Shown in pieces: positions 8,622 through 18,603 of a stretch of 64,000 bases of DNA. The stretch spans positions 1-64,000 of the forward strand of contig CAZNLH010000008.1 in assembly GCA_964573995.1 (NCBI GenBank). Reading direction: 5' to 3'. The first letter of the stretch is position 1. Each line of letters opens with the position of its first letter. The position numbers were made by a program, and so were the translations under genes. Under the pieces are notes generated by a model. That model was not told the origin of the DNA. It did not search any database and saw only the letters and a list, made by a program, of their open reading frames with translations. The DNA is from CAZNLH01 sp964573995 (GTDB taxonomy: Bacteria; Gemmatimonadota; CAZMKB01; CAZNLH01).

Positions 8622-9836
8622 ATGAAATTCTCGATTGTTTTCTTTGTCTGCACCTTTATCCTGCTTTCCACTATCTTCCAGGCGGCTGCAAGTGCCGGAG
8701 AGGCCAGGCACCTCGTCCGGATCGACCTCGACAACGCCCTGGAACCGGCCAGCCTCAGGGCCCTCCACCTCGACATCGCATCCTACCATCACGGAGAATA
8801 TCTGGAGGCCGTTGTCACCGACGAAGAGATCAAACGGGTAGAATCTCTCGGGTACCAGACCTTCGAACTGATCGATGATCTCGACAGATATTTCGAGGAG
8901 AACATCAACCGTGACAGCAACCTCGGGGCCTACCACACGTATGACGAGATGCTCCTCGCCCTCCAGACGGCGGAGGCCAGGTTCCCCGATATATGCAAAC
9001 TATACGATATCGGCGACACCTGGGAGAAGACCCAGGGAATTGCGGACAGGGACATCTGGGCCCTCAAGATATCCGACGAGCCCTGGTACGAGGACCCGAA
9101 CGAGCCCGAGATCCTATTCGAGGGTAACCACCACGCCAGGGAGTTGATCAGCGTGGAGGTCCCCCTCGGTATCATCAGGGAACTCCTCACTCAGTACGGA
9201 AGAGACCCCCAGATTACCAACATGGTCGATACCAAGGAGATCTGGGTCGTACCCATGGTCAATCCTGACGGACACGTGAGGGTGGAAACGGTCGATTCAT
9301 GGTGGCGCAAGAACATGGACCGTAACGGATCGTCCAACCCGAGCGAGTGGGGCGTGGACCTCAATCGAAACTATGGCTACGAGTGGGGTTACGACAACTG
9401 GGGATCAAGCCCATTCAAATGGGCTGAAGACTACCGCGGGACCGGCCCCTTCTCCGAGCCCGAGACGCAGGCCATCAGGGACCTCGCGGAATCCCACGAC
9501 TTCTCCATCGCCATCAGTTACCACAGTTACGGGGACCTCTTCCTGTTCCCTTGGGATTATACCAACGCGGACACACCGGACGAACCGACTTACGAGCGGA
9601 TCTCGCAGGCCTACACGCAGTTCAACGGCTACACTTGGGGGAACGCCAACGACGGGATAATCTACAACACGAACGGCGACCACGACGACTGGATGTACGG
9701 GGAGCAAACAACGAAGAACATGGTCTTCGGGGCCACCGTCGAGGTGGGGCATACCTTCTGGCCCCCCGACTCCCAGATACCGGTCCTGGTCGATCAGAAC
9801 CTCCAGTCCGCGCTCATCCTGATCCGGGGGATCTGA
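8622..9836 (+). CDS. Secreted M14 zinc carboxypeptidase
   Basis: A 404-residue exported metallopeptidase. After a signal peptide (residues 1-25) comes a propeptide-like alpha/beta region to about 95, then the catalytic domain. Zinc ligands are H171 and E174 in 'NHHARELIS' and H301 in 'SYHSYGD'. 'VDLNRNYGY' (245-253) carries substrate-carboxylate-binding residues and E374 in 'TVEVGH' is the general base. These match the carboxypeptidase A/T type, which removes C-terminal residues from peptides outside the cytoplasm. All active-site residues are intact. It has its own promoter and converges on carB, with a short inverted repeat (TCCCCAC...GTGGGGA) between the two stops. Confidence 0.92.
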   Translation: MKFSIVFFVCTFILLSTIFQAAASAGEARHLVRIDLDNALEPASLRALHLDIASYHHGEYLEAVVTDEEIKRVESLGYQTFELIDDLDRYFEENINRDSNLGAYHTYDEMLLALQTAEARFPDICKLYDIGDTWEKTQGIADRDIWALKISDEPWYEDPNEPEILFEGNHHARELISVEVPLGIIRELLTQYGRDPQITNMVDTKEIWVVPMVNPDGHVRVETVDSWWRKNMDRNGSSNPSEWGVDLNRNYGYEWGYDNWGSSPFKWAEDYRGTGPFSEPETQAIRDLAESHDFSIAISYHSYGDLFLFPWDYTNADTPDEPTYERISQAYTQFNGYTWGNANDGIIYNTNGDHDDWMYGEQTTKNMVFGATVEVGHTFWPPDSQIPVLVDQNLQSALILIRGI

Positions 9837-9923
9837 ATCGTACAGTCGAAAGGGGCGCACACCCCAAGGTAGTATCCCCACCCAGTTTTGCTCCTCATCA
9901 GCAGTGGGGAAAGTGCGAAGCGA

Positions 9924-12897
9924 CTACCAGTAGTCCCCTAAGTGTCTCACGGTCAGCCTCCTCTTCTGGAGGGCATCTATCCCCTCCACAGCCGCAGAGG
10001 CACCGGACATTGTAGTGATGTAGGGGACGTCATAGACAAGCGCGGCCCTGCGCATCGAGTAGTCGTCGTATTGCGATTTCCTGCCGAGGGGGGTATTGAT
10101 CAACAGGTGGACGGCACCGTCGTGTATGGAGTCGACGATATCCGGCCGCCCCTCGTTCACCTTGAACACCCTCCGGCACGGGACATCGCGCGCCCTCAGG
10201 AATTCGAACGTACCCTTCGTAGCCACGACGTCGAATCCCAGTTCCACAAAGCGCCTGGCGATCGGCAAGACTGTCGGCTTGTCCCGGTCGTTGACACTTA
10301 TAAATACGCTGCCCTTGAGGGGCAACTTCATTCCGGCCGCGAGTTGAGCCTTAGCAAAACTCAACCCGAAATCGAAATCGATCCCCATTACCTCCCCGGT
10401 AGAGCGCATCTCCGGCCCCAGGAGACAATCGGTCCCAGGGAACTTGTCGAAGGGGAATACGGACTCCTTAACGGCGACGAGCCGGCGTTCGGACCTTGCC
10501 GACAGGTCCATCTCGCCGATCCTGCCACCGACCATAACCCTGGTACCGATCTTCGCCAGGGAGACCCCCGTTGCCTTGCTGATGAACGGCACCGTCCGCG
10601 AGGCCCTGGGGTTGACTTCCAGGACGTATATCCTCCCGTCCTTTATCGCAAACTGTATGTTGATAAGGCCGACCACCCGAAGCGACAGGGCCAGTTTCCT
10701 CGTCATCTCTTCCATCTCCAGGACATCGGCGGGAGAGATCATGTACGGCGGATATACGCAGGCGCTGTCACCCGAGTGGATACCCGCCTCCTCTATGTGT
10801 TGCATCACCCCGCCGATGTATACCGACTCCCCGTCGGCGACGGCATCCACGTCTATCTCGAAGGCATCCTCGAGGAACTTGTCGATCAGCACGGGGTGGT
10901 CTGGAGAGGCCTTGAATGCCCCCTCCACCGTCGACTTGAAGGTTTCCATGTCGTATGTGATGACCATGGCACGCCCCCCCAGTACGTAAGAGGGTCTCAC
11001 GAGGAGCGGGAAACCCACCTCGCGGGCTATCGCGACGCCCTCGGCCACGCTCCTGGCAATACCTCTTTCCGGCTGGTTCATTCCGAGCCTGTCGAGCAAC
11101 GAGCCGAATCGGTCCCTGTCCTCGGCGAGGTCGATATCCTCCGGATCGGTCCCCAGTATCGGGACTCCACGCTCCTTTAGAGGAATTGCGAGTTTGAGAG
11201 GGGTCTGACCGCCGAACTGGATGATCACCCCCTCCGGTTCCTCCACCTCCACTACGTTCAAGACGTCTTCCAGCGTAAGGGGCTCGAAGTAGAGACGATT
11301 GGAGGTGTCATAGTCGGTACTTACGGTCTCGGGGTTACTGTTGATCATGATCGCCTCGAAACCCTCTTCCTTGAGGGCAAAGGCCGCCTGGACGCAGCAA
11401 TAATCGAATTCTATCCCCTGCCCGATCCGGTTGGGTCCGCCACCCAGGATCACAATCTTTTTCACCGCGCTCGCCGGGACCTCCCCCTCCTCCTCGTAAG
11501 TCGAATAATAATAAGGGGTATANNNNNNNNNNNNNNNNNNNNNNNNNNNNNNNNNNNNNNNNNNNNNNNNNNNNNNNNNNNNNNNNNNNNNNNNNNNNNN
11601 NNNNNNNNNNNNNNNNNNNNNNCAGCCTCTCCAGGATGTCTTCGCTGCTTACCGGCTCACGTCCATCCGACCCAAGTCCGTACCTGCCGATCTCGAGCGA
11701 CCGGATCCCCTTTTGAAGGGACTCGAGAAACGTCCTGCCAATGCCCATGGCCTCCCCCACCGACTTCATCTGGCTCGTCAGTACGGTATCCGCCCCGGGG
11801 AATTTCTCGAAGGCCCACCTTGGAATCTTGGTCACCACGTAATCTATGGACGGTTCGAAACAGGAGGGAGTCTTCCGCGTGATATCGTTGGGGATCTCAT
11901 CGAGGGTGTAGCCGACGCTGAGTTTGGCGGCGATCTTGGCGATCGGGAAACCGGTCGCCTTCGAGGCCAGGGCGCTCGACCTGGAGACCCTCGGGTTCAT
12001 CTCTATTACCACCATTTTCCCGTTCTCCGGGTCGACGGCGAACTGGATGTTCGATCCCCCCGTCTCGACTCCGATCTCACGAATGATCGCTATGGCCGAA
12101 TCCCTCATGAACTGGTACTCCTTGTCCGTAAGGGTCTGGGCCGGGGCTACCGTTATGCTGTCGCCGGTGTGGATCCCCATCGGGTCGACATTTTCGATCG
12201 AGCAAACTATCACCACGTTGTCATTTCCGTCCCTCATCACCTCGAGTTCGTATTCCTTCCATCCCACGAGGTATTCCTCCACCAGGACTTCGTGTACCGG
12301 CGTCTGCACCAGACTCTGCCGGATCAAGTTTTCGAACTCACGCCGGTTATAGGCGATCCCACCACCCGTACCCCCAAGTGTAAAGGATGGCCTCACGACC
12401 AGGGGCAGGCCTATCTCATCCAGCGCCCTCCACCCACCCTCCATGGAATGAACGTAGGCGCTCTCAGGTACCTCGAGCCCGATGCCCCGCATGGCCTCGA
12501 CGAATAGTTGCCGGTTTTCGGCCTTTCGTATGACATCCGGCCGTGCCCCTATCATCTCCACCCCGTAGCGTTCGAGAACTCCCGATTCGGCCAACTCGAC
12601 CGCAACGTTCAGGGCCACCTGGCCGCCGAGCGTGGGAAGGAGGGCCTGCGGTCTCTCCCTTGCGATTATCATCTCAAGGACATCGGCACGGATCGGTTCA
12701 ATAAATATTCGATCCGCCGTCTCAGGGTCCGTCATGATGGTGGCGGGATTGCTGTTTACCAATATTACCCTGTACCCCTCGGACTTGAGGGCCTTACAGG
12801 CCTGGGTACCGGAATAATCGAATTCGCAGGCCTGTCCGATGATTATCGGCCCTGAACCGATGATCAGTATCGTGCGCAGGTCATCACGACGCGGCAT
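9924..12897 (-). CDS. carB: Carbamoyl-phosphate synthase large subunit (interrupted by a gap)
   Basis: Makes carbamoyl phosphate from bicarbonate, two ATP and ammonia supplied by CarA, for arginine and pyrimidine synthesis. The N-terminal part (425 codons, 11623-12897) has the first ATP-grasp unit ('GSGPIIIGQACEFDYSGTQA'). The C-terminal part (533 codons, 9924-11522) starts at 'TPYYYSTYEEEGE', includes the second unit ('GGGPNRIGQGIEFDYC') and ends with the MGS-type allosteric domain. The 100 N between them replace the oligomerisation domain: the two parts total about 957 residues against about 1,070 for the family, so some 115 residues are missing. Both parts are in phase up to the gap edges. 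The ATG overlaps the end of carA by 14 bases. Confidence 0.95.
11523..11622. other. carB: Assembly gap inside carB (true missing sequence)
   Basis: One hundred N with no shared sequence on its two sides. The protein reads to 'SSEDILERL' before it and resumes at 'YTPYYYSTYEEE' after it. In E. coli CarB those points are roughly 118 residues apart, so about 350 bases are probably absent and the N length is only a placeholder. Confidence 0.9.
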
Positions 12898-14047
12898 CTT
12901 TCATCATCTCAGCGAATAGGGAGAAAAGCCCTGTTGCATCATGCGGGCCCGGAGAGGCCTCGGGATGGTACTGTACAGAGAATACCGGCAGTTCACGGTG
13001 GATCATGCCCTCCACCGTGCCGTCGTTAAGGTTTATGTGTGATACCTCGAAGCCGGTTTTCTTCAGAGAACTCTCTTCCACGGCAAAACCGTGGTTCTGG
13101 CTGGTGACACTTATCCTGCCGGTCCTGAGGTCCTTGACCGGCTGATTCGCCCCCCTGTGGCCGAACTTGAGTTTGAAAGTCCTTCCTCCGGCTGCCAGCG
13201 CCAGGATCTGGTGGCCGAGGCAGATCCCGAAGGCCGGGATGCCCTTCCTGATCAATTTAAGTACGTTCTCCCGCACCCCCGCTACACCGTCGGGATCTCC
13301 CGGCCCATTGGAGAGAAAGATCCCGCTCGGACGCATGGCCATCACATCCTCGGCCGGAAATGTGGCAGGTACGACCGTAACGGCACAACCGAAATGGACG
13401 AGTAGCCTCAGAATATTCCTCTTGGCACCGAAATCGAAGATCACGACACGATGTCTCGGATCACATTGTCCCTCGCGGGACGACTCCCCACAATATCCCG
13501 AGGCCGCGCGGGAGATATATCGCAGAGGGAGGTCCTCTTCCCAGGTGAGGAGTGATTGAGTGGTCACACCGCGGACGAGGTCGCGTCCGACCAGGCCCGG
13601 ATATTCGAGGACCTTCTCGGAGAGAGAGGACTCATCGAAATCCACGGTGGAGATTATACCGCGCATTGCTCCCCCCTCCCTGATCTTCAAGACCAGCCTC
13701 CTGGTGTCGATACCCTCCAGCGCTACTATCCCCTCATCCTTGAGAAATTCTCCGAGCGACGCTCTCGCCCGCCAGTTGCTCGGGACAGGGTTGTATTCCC
13801 GGACGATAAAGCCCCTGAGGTGAGGCCGCCCGGACTCCATGTCATCAGGGTTCACGCCTGTATTGCCGATCTCGGGGCAGGTCATGACGACGATCTGTTC
13901 CGCATAGGAGGGATCAGTCAGAATTTCCTGGTAGCCGGCCAGGGATGTATTGAAGACGATCTCTCCCAGCGACTCCCCCTCGGCGCCGAAGGACCGACCG
14001 AGGAAGGAGGTCCCGTCTTCAAGGAGGAGGATGCCCCTACAATCCAT
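12884..14047 (-). CDS. carA: Carbamoyl-phosphate synthase small subunit
   Basis: A 387-residue glutamine amidotransferase that hydrolyses glutamine and channels ammonia to CarB. The N-terminal CarA domain opens with 'LLEDGTSFLGRSFGAEGE'. The class I amidotransferase domain has the nucleophile Cys in 'FGICLGHQILALA' and the His/Glu pair in 'YHPEASPGPHD'. An in-frame TGA three codons upstream of the ATG supports this start. There is no clear ribosome site directly before it and the upstream gene's stop lies 11 bases inside it, so translation is probably coupled. Confidence 0.95.
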   Translation of the reverse strand: MDCRGILLLEDGTSFLGRSFGAEGESLGEIVFNTSLAGYQEILTDPSYAEQIVVMTCPEIGNTGVNPDDMESGRPHLRGFIVREYNPVPSNWRARASLGEFLKDEGIVALEGIDTRRLVLKIREGGAMRGIISTVDFDESSLSEKVLEYPGLVGRDLVRGVTTQSLLTWEEDLPLRYISRAASGYCGESSREGQCDPRHRVVIFDFGAKRNILRLLVHFGCAVTVVPATFPAEDVMAMRPSGIFLSNGPGDPDGVAGVRENVLKLIRKGIPAFGICLGHQILALAAGGRTFKLKFGHRGANQPVKDLRTGRISVTSQNHGFAVEESSLKKTGFEVSHINLNDGTVEGMIHRELPVFSVQYHPEASPGPHDATGLFSLFAEMMKDAAS

Positions 14048-15605
14048 GATCCATCATTATACCTCTCTCCTTGGTTTGCTTTTGAGCTTTTTTCAGAGAT
14101 TCATCCCTAATATAAATCACTCCGACTTCATCTTCATGAACCTTTATCCATTGCTTACTATTATCTACAAGTGGAATGAGCCGGTCATGGAATCCCTTTT
14201 TTAGAATCAGGGTAGATATCCCGTAATGATCTAAAATTTCTTCCCAGTGGGCATATCCTGATGACACGAGAAAATAATCCTTTAATACTTCATGTGAATA
14301 TATACCGAATCGACCATCCCCAAAAACTTTGTGTTCAGGGTAAAGATTCCAAATAAAGAAACTTCCCCACTCAAAATAATGAAATATTGGATCCGGTACA
14401 TCATTCCGGCGAATATAATCTATTATTTCGAGTGGCGCATCTTGAGAAAAGAGCCCCTGTCTTTTAGGGAAGAAAAAGTTATTTTCTCCCCATGCCCATG
14501 GCGTAGATACTATAGTCATGATGGAAAATAATGCAAGCATGAAATAATTGATCCACAGACTGATCCCCTTCTGAGAAGATTCGCCAGCGTAACCCACTCC
14601 AGATATCTTCAGTGACCATCCTCTGATGATTCTTGCAGCAACAGGAGCAGAGATCATCGCCCACCACACAATCATTCTTACTGAAACAAAAGCGGCTAAT
14701 GAGAAGACAATAAAAAGGGTTATCATCAAGATACTTTGCGGCTTTCTTGAAAAGAGTAGAAAAAAGAGAAAAAAAGCCAAGATAAAGGCCACACCAGCGC
14801 TTGTGGAAAAGGAAGTTGGTTGCCATTCAACTATCAATGCCATCACTGGATCATTTAGACTTTTCCCAATGCCGGCATAAATAAGAGGTCCATAGGGATT
14901 GACAAATGTGGCCCCAAAGGAGGCTACCATAGCCAGGCCAAATCGTTTAATTCGGGATCGGATTTCCGTCTCGCCCATATCCGGTATCGATCTACTACAC
15001 ATGCTTATCCCGGCTGCAAGGAAAAATGCACCAACAAGAAGAAGCCCAATAAGGAATGAGCCATGAACATTGACCCAGAAACACATTATGAACGGCAAGA
15101 GATAAATGATTCGAGATTTTTTATACCAGAGACGATGAAGGATGAAAAAGATTAAAGCGAAAAGAGGAAAGGCAATAGATTGCGATCTGGTAAACAAAAT
15201 ATTATGTGAAGAGAGGAAGAAAGAGAGAAGACTAATGCATACAGCTGACCGTATGCTGCCACTCTCCTCTTTACAGATAAGATATATTAAGTAAAATGCT
15301 GCTGAAAGAGAGATCGATTTTATTACTATCAGTAGGGGCAATCCCCCAAATGTATAAATAAGAAAAAAAAACACTTGCGACAGCCACGTACTATTAATAA
15401 ATGGAACGCCGGCTGCCGTAAAAGAAAAAACATCCCTTTCCAGCAGGTGATGTGTCTCCCACATTATTTCTCCCGATCTTAACTGCCACCATAGATCAAA
15501 GGGATGAACGGGAAATAGATTGCTCTTAATAAATACCGCGATTGGGACTGATAGGGCCCATAGGTGAGTGATCTTTAAGCGAGATAGTAAAGAAAGTTTA
15601 CTCAA
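14037..15605 (-). CDS. AT-rich polytopic membrane protein, unknown function
   Basis: A 522-residue inner-membrane protein with roughly ten spans and a C-terminal soluble region of about 130 residues. An early conserved-looking loop, 'HPFDLWWQLRSGEIMWETH', and the general layout recall GT-C-type glycosyltransferases, but no catalytic DxD/ExD motif can be assigned with confidence. Its base composition is visibly AT-rich with many AAA/TTT runs, unlike the GC-rich genes on both sides, which suggests recent acquisition. It overlaps carA by 11 bases and so sits at the head of a carAB transcription unit. Function is not recognised. Confidence 0.75.
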   Translation of the reverse strand: MSKLSLLSRLKITHLWALSVPIAVFIKSNLFPVHPFDLWWQLRSGEIMWETHHLLERDVFSFTAAGVPFINSTWLSQVFFFLIYTFGGLPLLIVIKSISLSAAFYLIYLICKEESGSIRSAVCISLLSFFLSSHNILFTRSQSIAFPLFALIFFILHRLWYKKSRIIYLLPFIMCFWVNVHGSFLIGLLLVGAFFLAAGISMCSRSIPDMGETEIRSRIKRFGLAMVASFGATFVNPYGPLIYAGIGKSLNDPVMALIVEWQPTSFSTSAGVAFILAFFLFFLLFSRKPQSILMITLFIVFSLAAFVSVRMIVWWAMISAPVAARIIRGWSLKISGVGYAGESSQKGISLWINYFMLALFSIMTIVSTPWAWGENNFFFPKRQGLFSQDAPLEIIDYIRRNDVPDPIFHYFEWGSFFIWNLYPEHKVFGDGRFGIYSHEVLKDYFLVSSGYAHWEEILDHYGISTLILKKGFHDRLIPLVDNSKQWIKVHEDEVGVIYIRDESLKKAQKQTKERGIMMDHGL

Positions 15606-15626
15606 TTAGGAATTGCCCTCAATCCG

Positions 15627-16190
15627 CTACCACTCGAAGAGGACCGAGTCGAAGGCATAACCGACACCGAATACCAGGTGCTGAAAGTGCTGCACGTCGT
15701 TGCCCCCGAGGAAGAACATAAAATCCCGGTAATCGACCCGGATGTGGGTGGAGGAAGACAGTCGTATCTTCAACCCGATTCCCTCGTTAAGGGCCAGGTT
15801 CGTCTCCGCGTCCCCCGGGTCGGCGACGGTATAGGCACCCGCGCCGACTGTCAGGTAGGGATAGATGAGTTCGGTGATCCTCAGGTTGGTGATCATATTG
15901 CCGTAATAGAGGAGATAGGTCGAGTCGTTCTTGTCGGGAACGATCGCGAAACTCGCCTCAAAACCCCAGGAGGGGGAAAGGTCGTCCACCAGGCTGAAGC
16001 CCACCATCGTATACCTGTCCTTGTCGTGAAAGGCGACCACGGGCTCGTTCCTGCCGACTATGAAAGCCCCGGCGAATGGGTAGACACCATTGAGGACAGA
16101 CGAGCCTGATCCGGCCTCGAGGGGAGATACCGGCGCAAGACATGCCAACAATGCCAACAATAAAAGCGATATAACGATGCTCGATTTCAC
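15627..16190 (-). CDS. Small outer-membrane beta-barrel protein
   Basis: A 187-residue protein starting at GTG (AAGGAG eight bases before). A signal peptide (residues 1-27) is followed by alternating polar/hydrophobic strands separated by charged turns, such as 'TELIYPYLTVGAGAYTV' and 'STHIRVDYRDFMFFLG'. The C-terminal residue is an aromatic (…FDSVLFEW), the usual BAM recognition signal. It resembles OmpA/OmpW-like 8-stranded barrels without a periplasmic domain. It follows the Tad operon and the DUF192 gene on the same strand, so it could be a pilus-associated outer-membrane protein, though that is only positional. Confidence 0.7.
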   Translation of the reverse strand: MKSSIVISLLLLALLACLAPVSPLEAGSGSSVLNGVYPFAGAFIVGRNEPVVAFHDKDRYTMVGFSLVDDLSPSWGFEASFAIVPDKNDSTYLLYYGNMITNLRITELIYPYLTVGAGAYTVADPGDAETNLALNEGIGLKIRLSSSTHIRVDYRDFMFFLGGNDVQHFQHLVFGVGYAFDSVLFEW

Positions 16191-16291
16191 TCTTCCATCT
16201 CCTTCCGTTTCATTAAAACGTTCTACAATCTCAACTCCCCCTTCCCACCCGGATTCTTGACCAGGCTATTCCAGCATTAGCCGGTAATCCC

Positions 16292-16642
16292 TCAGTCCTC
16301 CAATTCATCGATACTTATCTCATCGCCGATATCGGTGCCTGACCGCTCGATCGATGAATCCGGCAACTCCACGACGTACTTGGCGTTCCAGTACACCCGC
16401 GTGAAGCGAAAAGGCTTGATACTCTTGCACAGGCCGATCACACGTCTCTTCTTGTCGAGAAAGATGGCGTCTATGGTGAACCTCATGCCCACAGTGTGGA
16501 TGCTGGAACAGGGATCGATTACAAGGGCCTCTCCCTTCCGCATCTTTCTTCTCCCGAGCAACCCCCTGAGCCTCCCGAAGAATGTATCCGCCACTCCCAC
16601 TTCTTCTGCAAGCAGGACGCCCTTCGTCTCATTCCTGATCAT
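16292..16642 (-). CDS. DUF192 family protein
   Basis: A 116-residue protein with DUF192 hallmarks: 'ADTFFGRLRGLLGRRKM' near residue 18, 'CSSIHTVGMRFTIDAIFLDK' near 46, and 'NAKYVVELP' near 86. Many relatives are exported; this one has no signal peptide. It starts 23 bases after tadC with GAGAGGAAG next to the ATG and is probably the last gene of the Tad transcript. DUF192 genes next to Tad loci recur in other bacteria in my recollection, but no function is established. Confidence 0.85.
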   Translation of the reverse strand: MIRNETKGVLLAEEVGVADTFFGRLRGLLGRRKMRKGEALVIDPCSSIHTVGMRFTIDAIFLDKKRRVIGLCKSIKPFRFTRVYWNAKYVVELPDSSIERSGTDIGDEISIDELED

Positions 16643-16665
16643 CTTCCTCTCTCAACACGACCGGA

Positions 16666-17628
16666 TCACCTTATGATAAAATTCTTCAACAACCTTATGG
16701 CCTGGAGTACGGCAGGCCCAAGTATAACGACGAAGAGCGGCGGAAAGATGAATAGGACCAGCGGGATGGCCAACTTCACGCCCGCCTTGTTCGCCCGCTC
16801 CTCCGCCTTCTGCTGGATCTTCGTCCGCAGGGTATCGGAATAGGCCCTGAGGACCTGCCCAAGACTGGTCCCCAGCGTCTCCGACTGGATCAGCATGGTA
16901 AGGAGGGAACGGAGTTCCCTCACATCCGTCCGGTTCCGCATGTTTCTATACGCCTCCACCCTCGTACTCCCCGCCTGGACCTCGTGGTTCAAGAGGAGAA
17001 ACTCCTCTGCAAGAGTGCCGTTGATGTATCTCAGGTTCTCGCCGACCTTGAGGAGCGCAACGTTGAGGCCGAGACCCGCTTCGAGGCAGATCATCAGGAG
17101 ATCGATGGCGTCGTGGACGTTCCTCGATATATATTGATTCCTCTTCTTGATCTTGCTCGTAATCAGGAGATTGAAGAGTAACCTCCCGAGGATGAAGGAG
17201 AATGTCCCCATCAAGAGAATTGTAAGGGGAGGATGCTGCCTGAGGATTGCATAGAAGAGATAGATAGATAAGAGTGCAACCGAGAGGAAGGTGCGGATAC
17301 CCAAATAGATCCTTACCTGGTTTACCCCCCTGATGCCCGCCTTGCTGAAACGCAATCTCTCCCTCTGGGGAAGAGACTCGATATCCGTTACCGTCAACGA
17401 GGCGAGGAACCTCATGATTCTGTCCTTGATCTTCTCGAACAGGCCCGGACCCTCTCGTACCTCTTCCCTCTGCCTGGTGATCCGGCTCAGCAATTGCTCG
17501 CGCGATGGGTTGCCCATCCTCAAGAGACGCCGGGTGGCGGGATTAAGGCGGTCTCCCATATAATTCAAGACGGCGAAACTCAGGAAGAGCAGTGCCAGAA
17601 AGATGAGTGCGGATGCCAGGTAGACCAT
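16666..17628 (-). CDS. tadC: Tad pilus inner-membrane platform protein TadC
   Basis: A 320-residue type II secretion F-family protein. An N-terminal span (residues 1-22) and central and C-terminal hydrophobic hairpins flank a cytoplasmic helical domain containing 'DAIDLLMICLEAGLGLNVAL' and 'LIQSETLGTSLGQVLRAYSDTLR'. Partners TadB in the platform that couples the CpaF ATPase to Flp pilus assembly. Six bases separate it from tadB. Confidence 0.92.
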   Translation of the reverse strand: MVYLASALIFLALLFLSFAVLNYMGDRLNPATRRLLRMGNPSREQLLSRITRQREEVREGPGLFEKIKDRIMRFLASLTVTDIESLPQRERLRFSKAGIRGVNQVRIYLGIRTFLSVALLSIYLFYAILRQHPPLTILLMGTFSFILGRLLFNLLITSKIKKRNQYISRNVHDAIDLLMICLEAGLGLNVALLKVGENLRYINGTLAEEFLLLNHEVQAGSTRVEAYRNMRNRTDVRELRSLLTMLIQSETLGTSLGQVLRAYSDTLRTKIQQKAEERANKAGVKLAIPLVLFIFPPLFVVILGPAVLQAIRLLKNFIIR

Positions 17629-17634
17629 GAGGCC

Positions 17635-18594
17635 TCAAAACCCCCTGAACGTGACTATCCTCTTTACGATCAAGAAACCGACCAGGAGAGAAATCACCGA
17701 CAATTGCAGCATCTTGATACCCAGCGGATTGTTGAACATGACATTTAGGTAGTCCCGGTTGATCGCCATCATGGCCAGTAGTATGATCAGGGGTAAGATC
17801 GTGAGCACGATCCCTGTGAAACGCCCCTGGGCCGTGATCGCGCGCAGGTGGCCTTTCACCTTCTGTTTCTCTCGGATCGCCCTGCTGATCTTGTCCAGGA
17901 TCTCCGTGAGGTTCCCCCCCGTCTCCCTCTGGATCCGGACCGCCGTCACGAAGAGGTTCAAGTCCGGCAGGTCTATCTTCTCCATCATCTTGTCGAGCAC
18001 CTCGAAGGTATCGAGACCAAGGTCCAACTGCTCGACTGCGCGCTGGAACTCCGTCCCCACGGGCTCCTCCATCTCCTCCGCCAGGATATTGAACGACCCC
18101 GGGAGGGTGTAACCCGATCTCAGCCCGCTGCTCATCAGGTCGAGGGCATCCGGGAACTGGTCCAGGAACTTTTCCTTGCGCTTGTTGATGCGGCTCCTCA
18201 GGTAGATCATCGGCACAAGGCCGAGGACCAATCCCGTCAACAGGGACAGGAGGCCGGGGATATTCAACAGAGTCGCAACGTAGAGGCCGAAGAATGCAAG
18301 GAATAGGGATAAGAGGAAAAATTCCCCCACGCGTATCCGCAGGTTGGCCTGGTTCAGCATGAAATTGAGCGATCTGGCAGATCGAAACCTGTCGAGGAAT
18401 CGATCAAAGGTGGGTATCTCGCTCAAGAGTTCGTCGCGGAGGATGCTCGGTGTCTTCTCTTCCTCCTTCAAGCCCCCCAGCCGCTCTTCGATACGTCGCT
18501 CCCGCTTGACCCAGCCGGTCCTCGGGATACTCGATACCGCCAGGAAGATGAAGAGTATCGCGAGGAAGATGAGGACAAAGATAATCAGGAGCAT
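17635..18594 (-). CDS. tadB: Tad pilus inner-membrane platform protein TadB
   Basis: A 319-residue type II secretion F-family protein, paralogous to TadC. It has an N-terminal membrane span, two internal spans near residues 90-140, the T2SSF domain from 'FPDALDLMSSGLRSGYTL' to 'ETGGNLTEILDKISRAIREK', and a C-terminal pair of spans. It begins nine bases after cpaF ends. Confidence 0.92.
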   Translation of the reverse strand: MLLIIFVLIFLAILFIFLAVSSIPRTGWVKRERRIEERLGGLKEEEKTPSILRDELLSEIPTFDRFLDRFRSARSLNFMLNQANLRIRVGEFFLLSLFLAFFGLYVATLLNIPGLLSLLTGLVLGLVPMIYLRSRINKRKEKFLDQFPDALDLMSSGLRSGYTLPGSFNILAEEMEEPVGTEFQRAVEQLDLGLDTFEVLDKMMEKIDLPDLNLFVTAVRIQRETGGNLTEILDKISRAIREKQKVKGHLRAITAQGRFTGIVLTILPLIILLAMMAINRDYLNVMFNNPLGIKMLQLSVISLLVGFLIVKRIVTFRGF

Positions 18595-18603
18595 GGTTCA
18601 CCG

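Noticed and set aside
9942..11180. Plus-strand 412-codon open frame
   Set aside because: Antisense shadow of carB produced by GC-rich codon use.
14048..14060. TATAAT on the minus strand eight bases before carA as a leaderless promoter
   Set aside because: No matching -35 at the right distance, and it lies inside the end of the upstream gene, where coupling explains carA translation.
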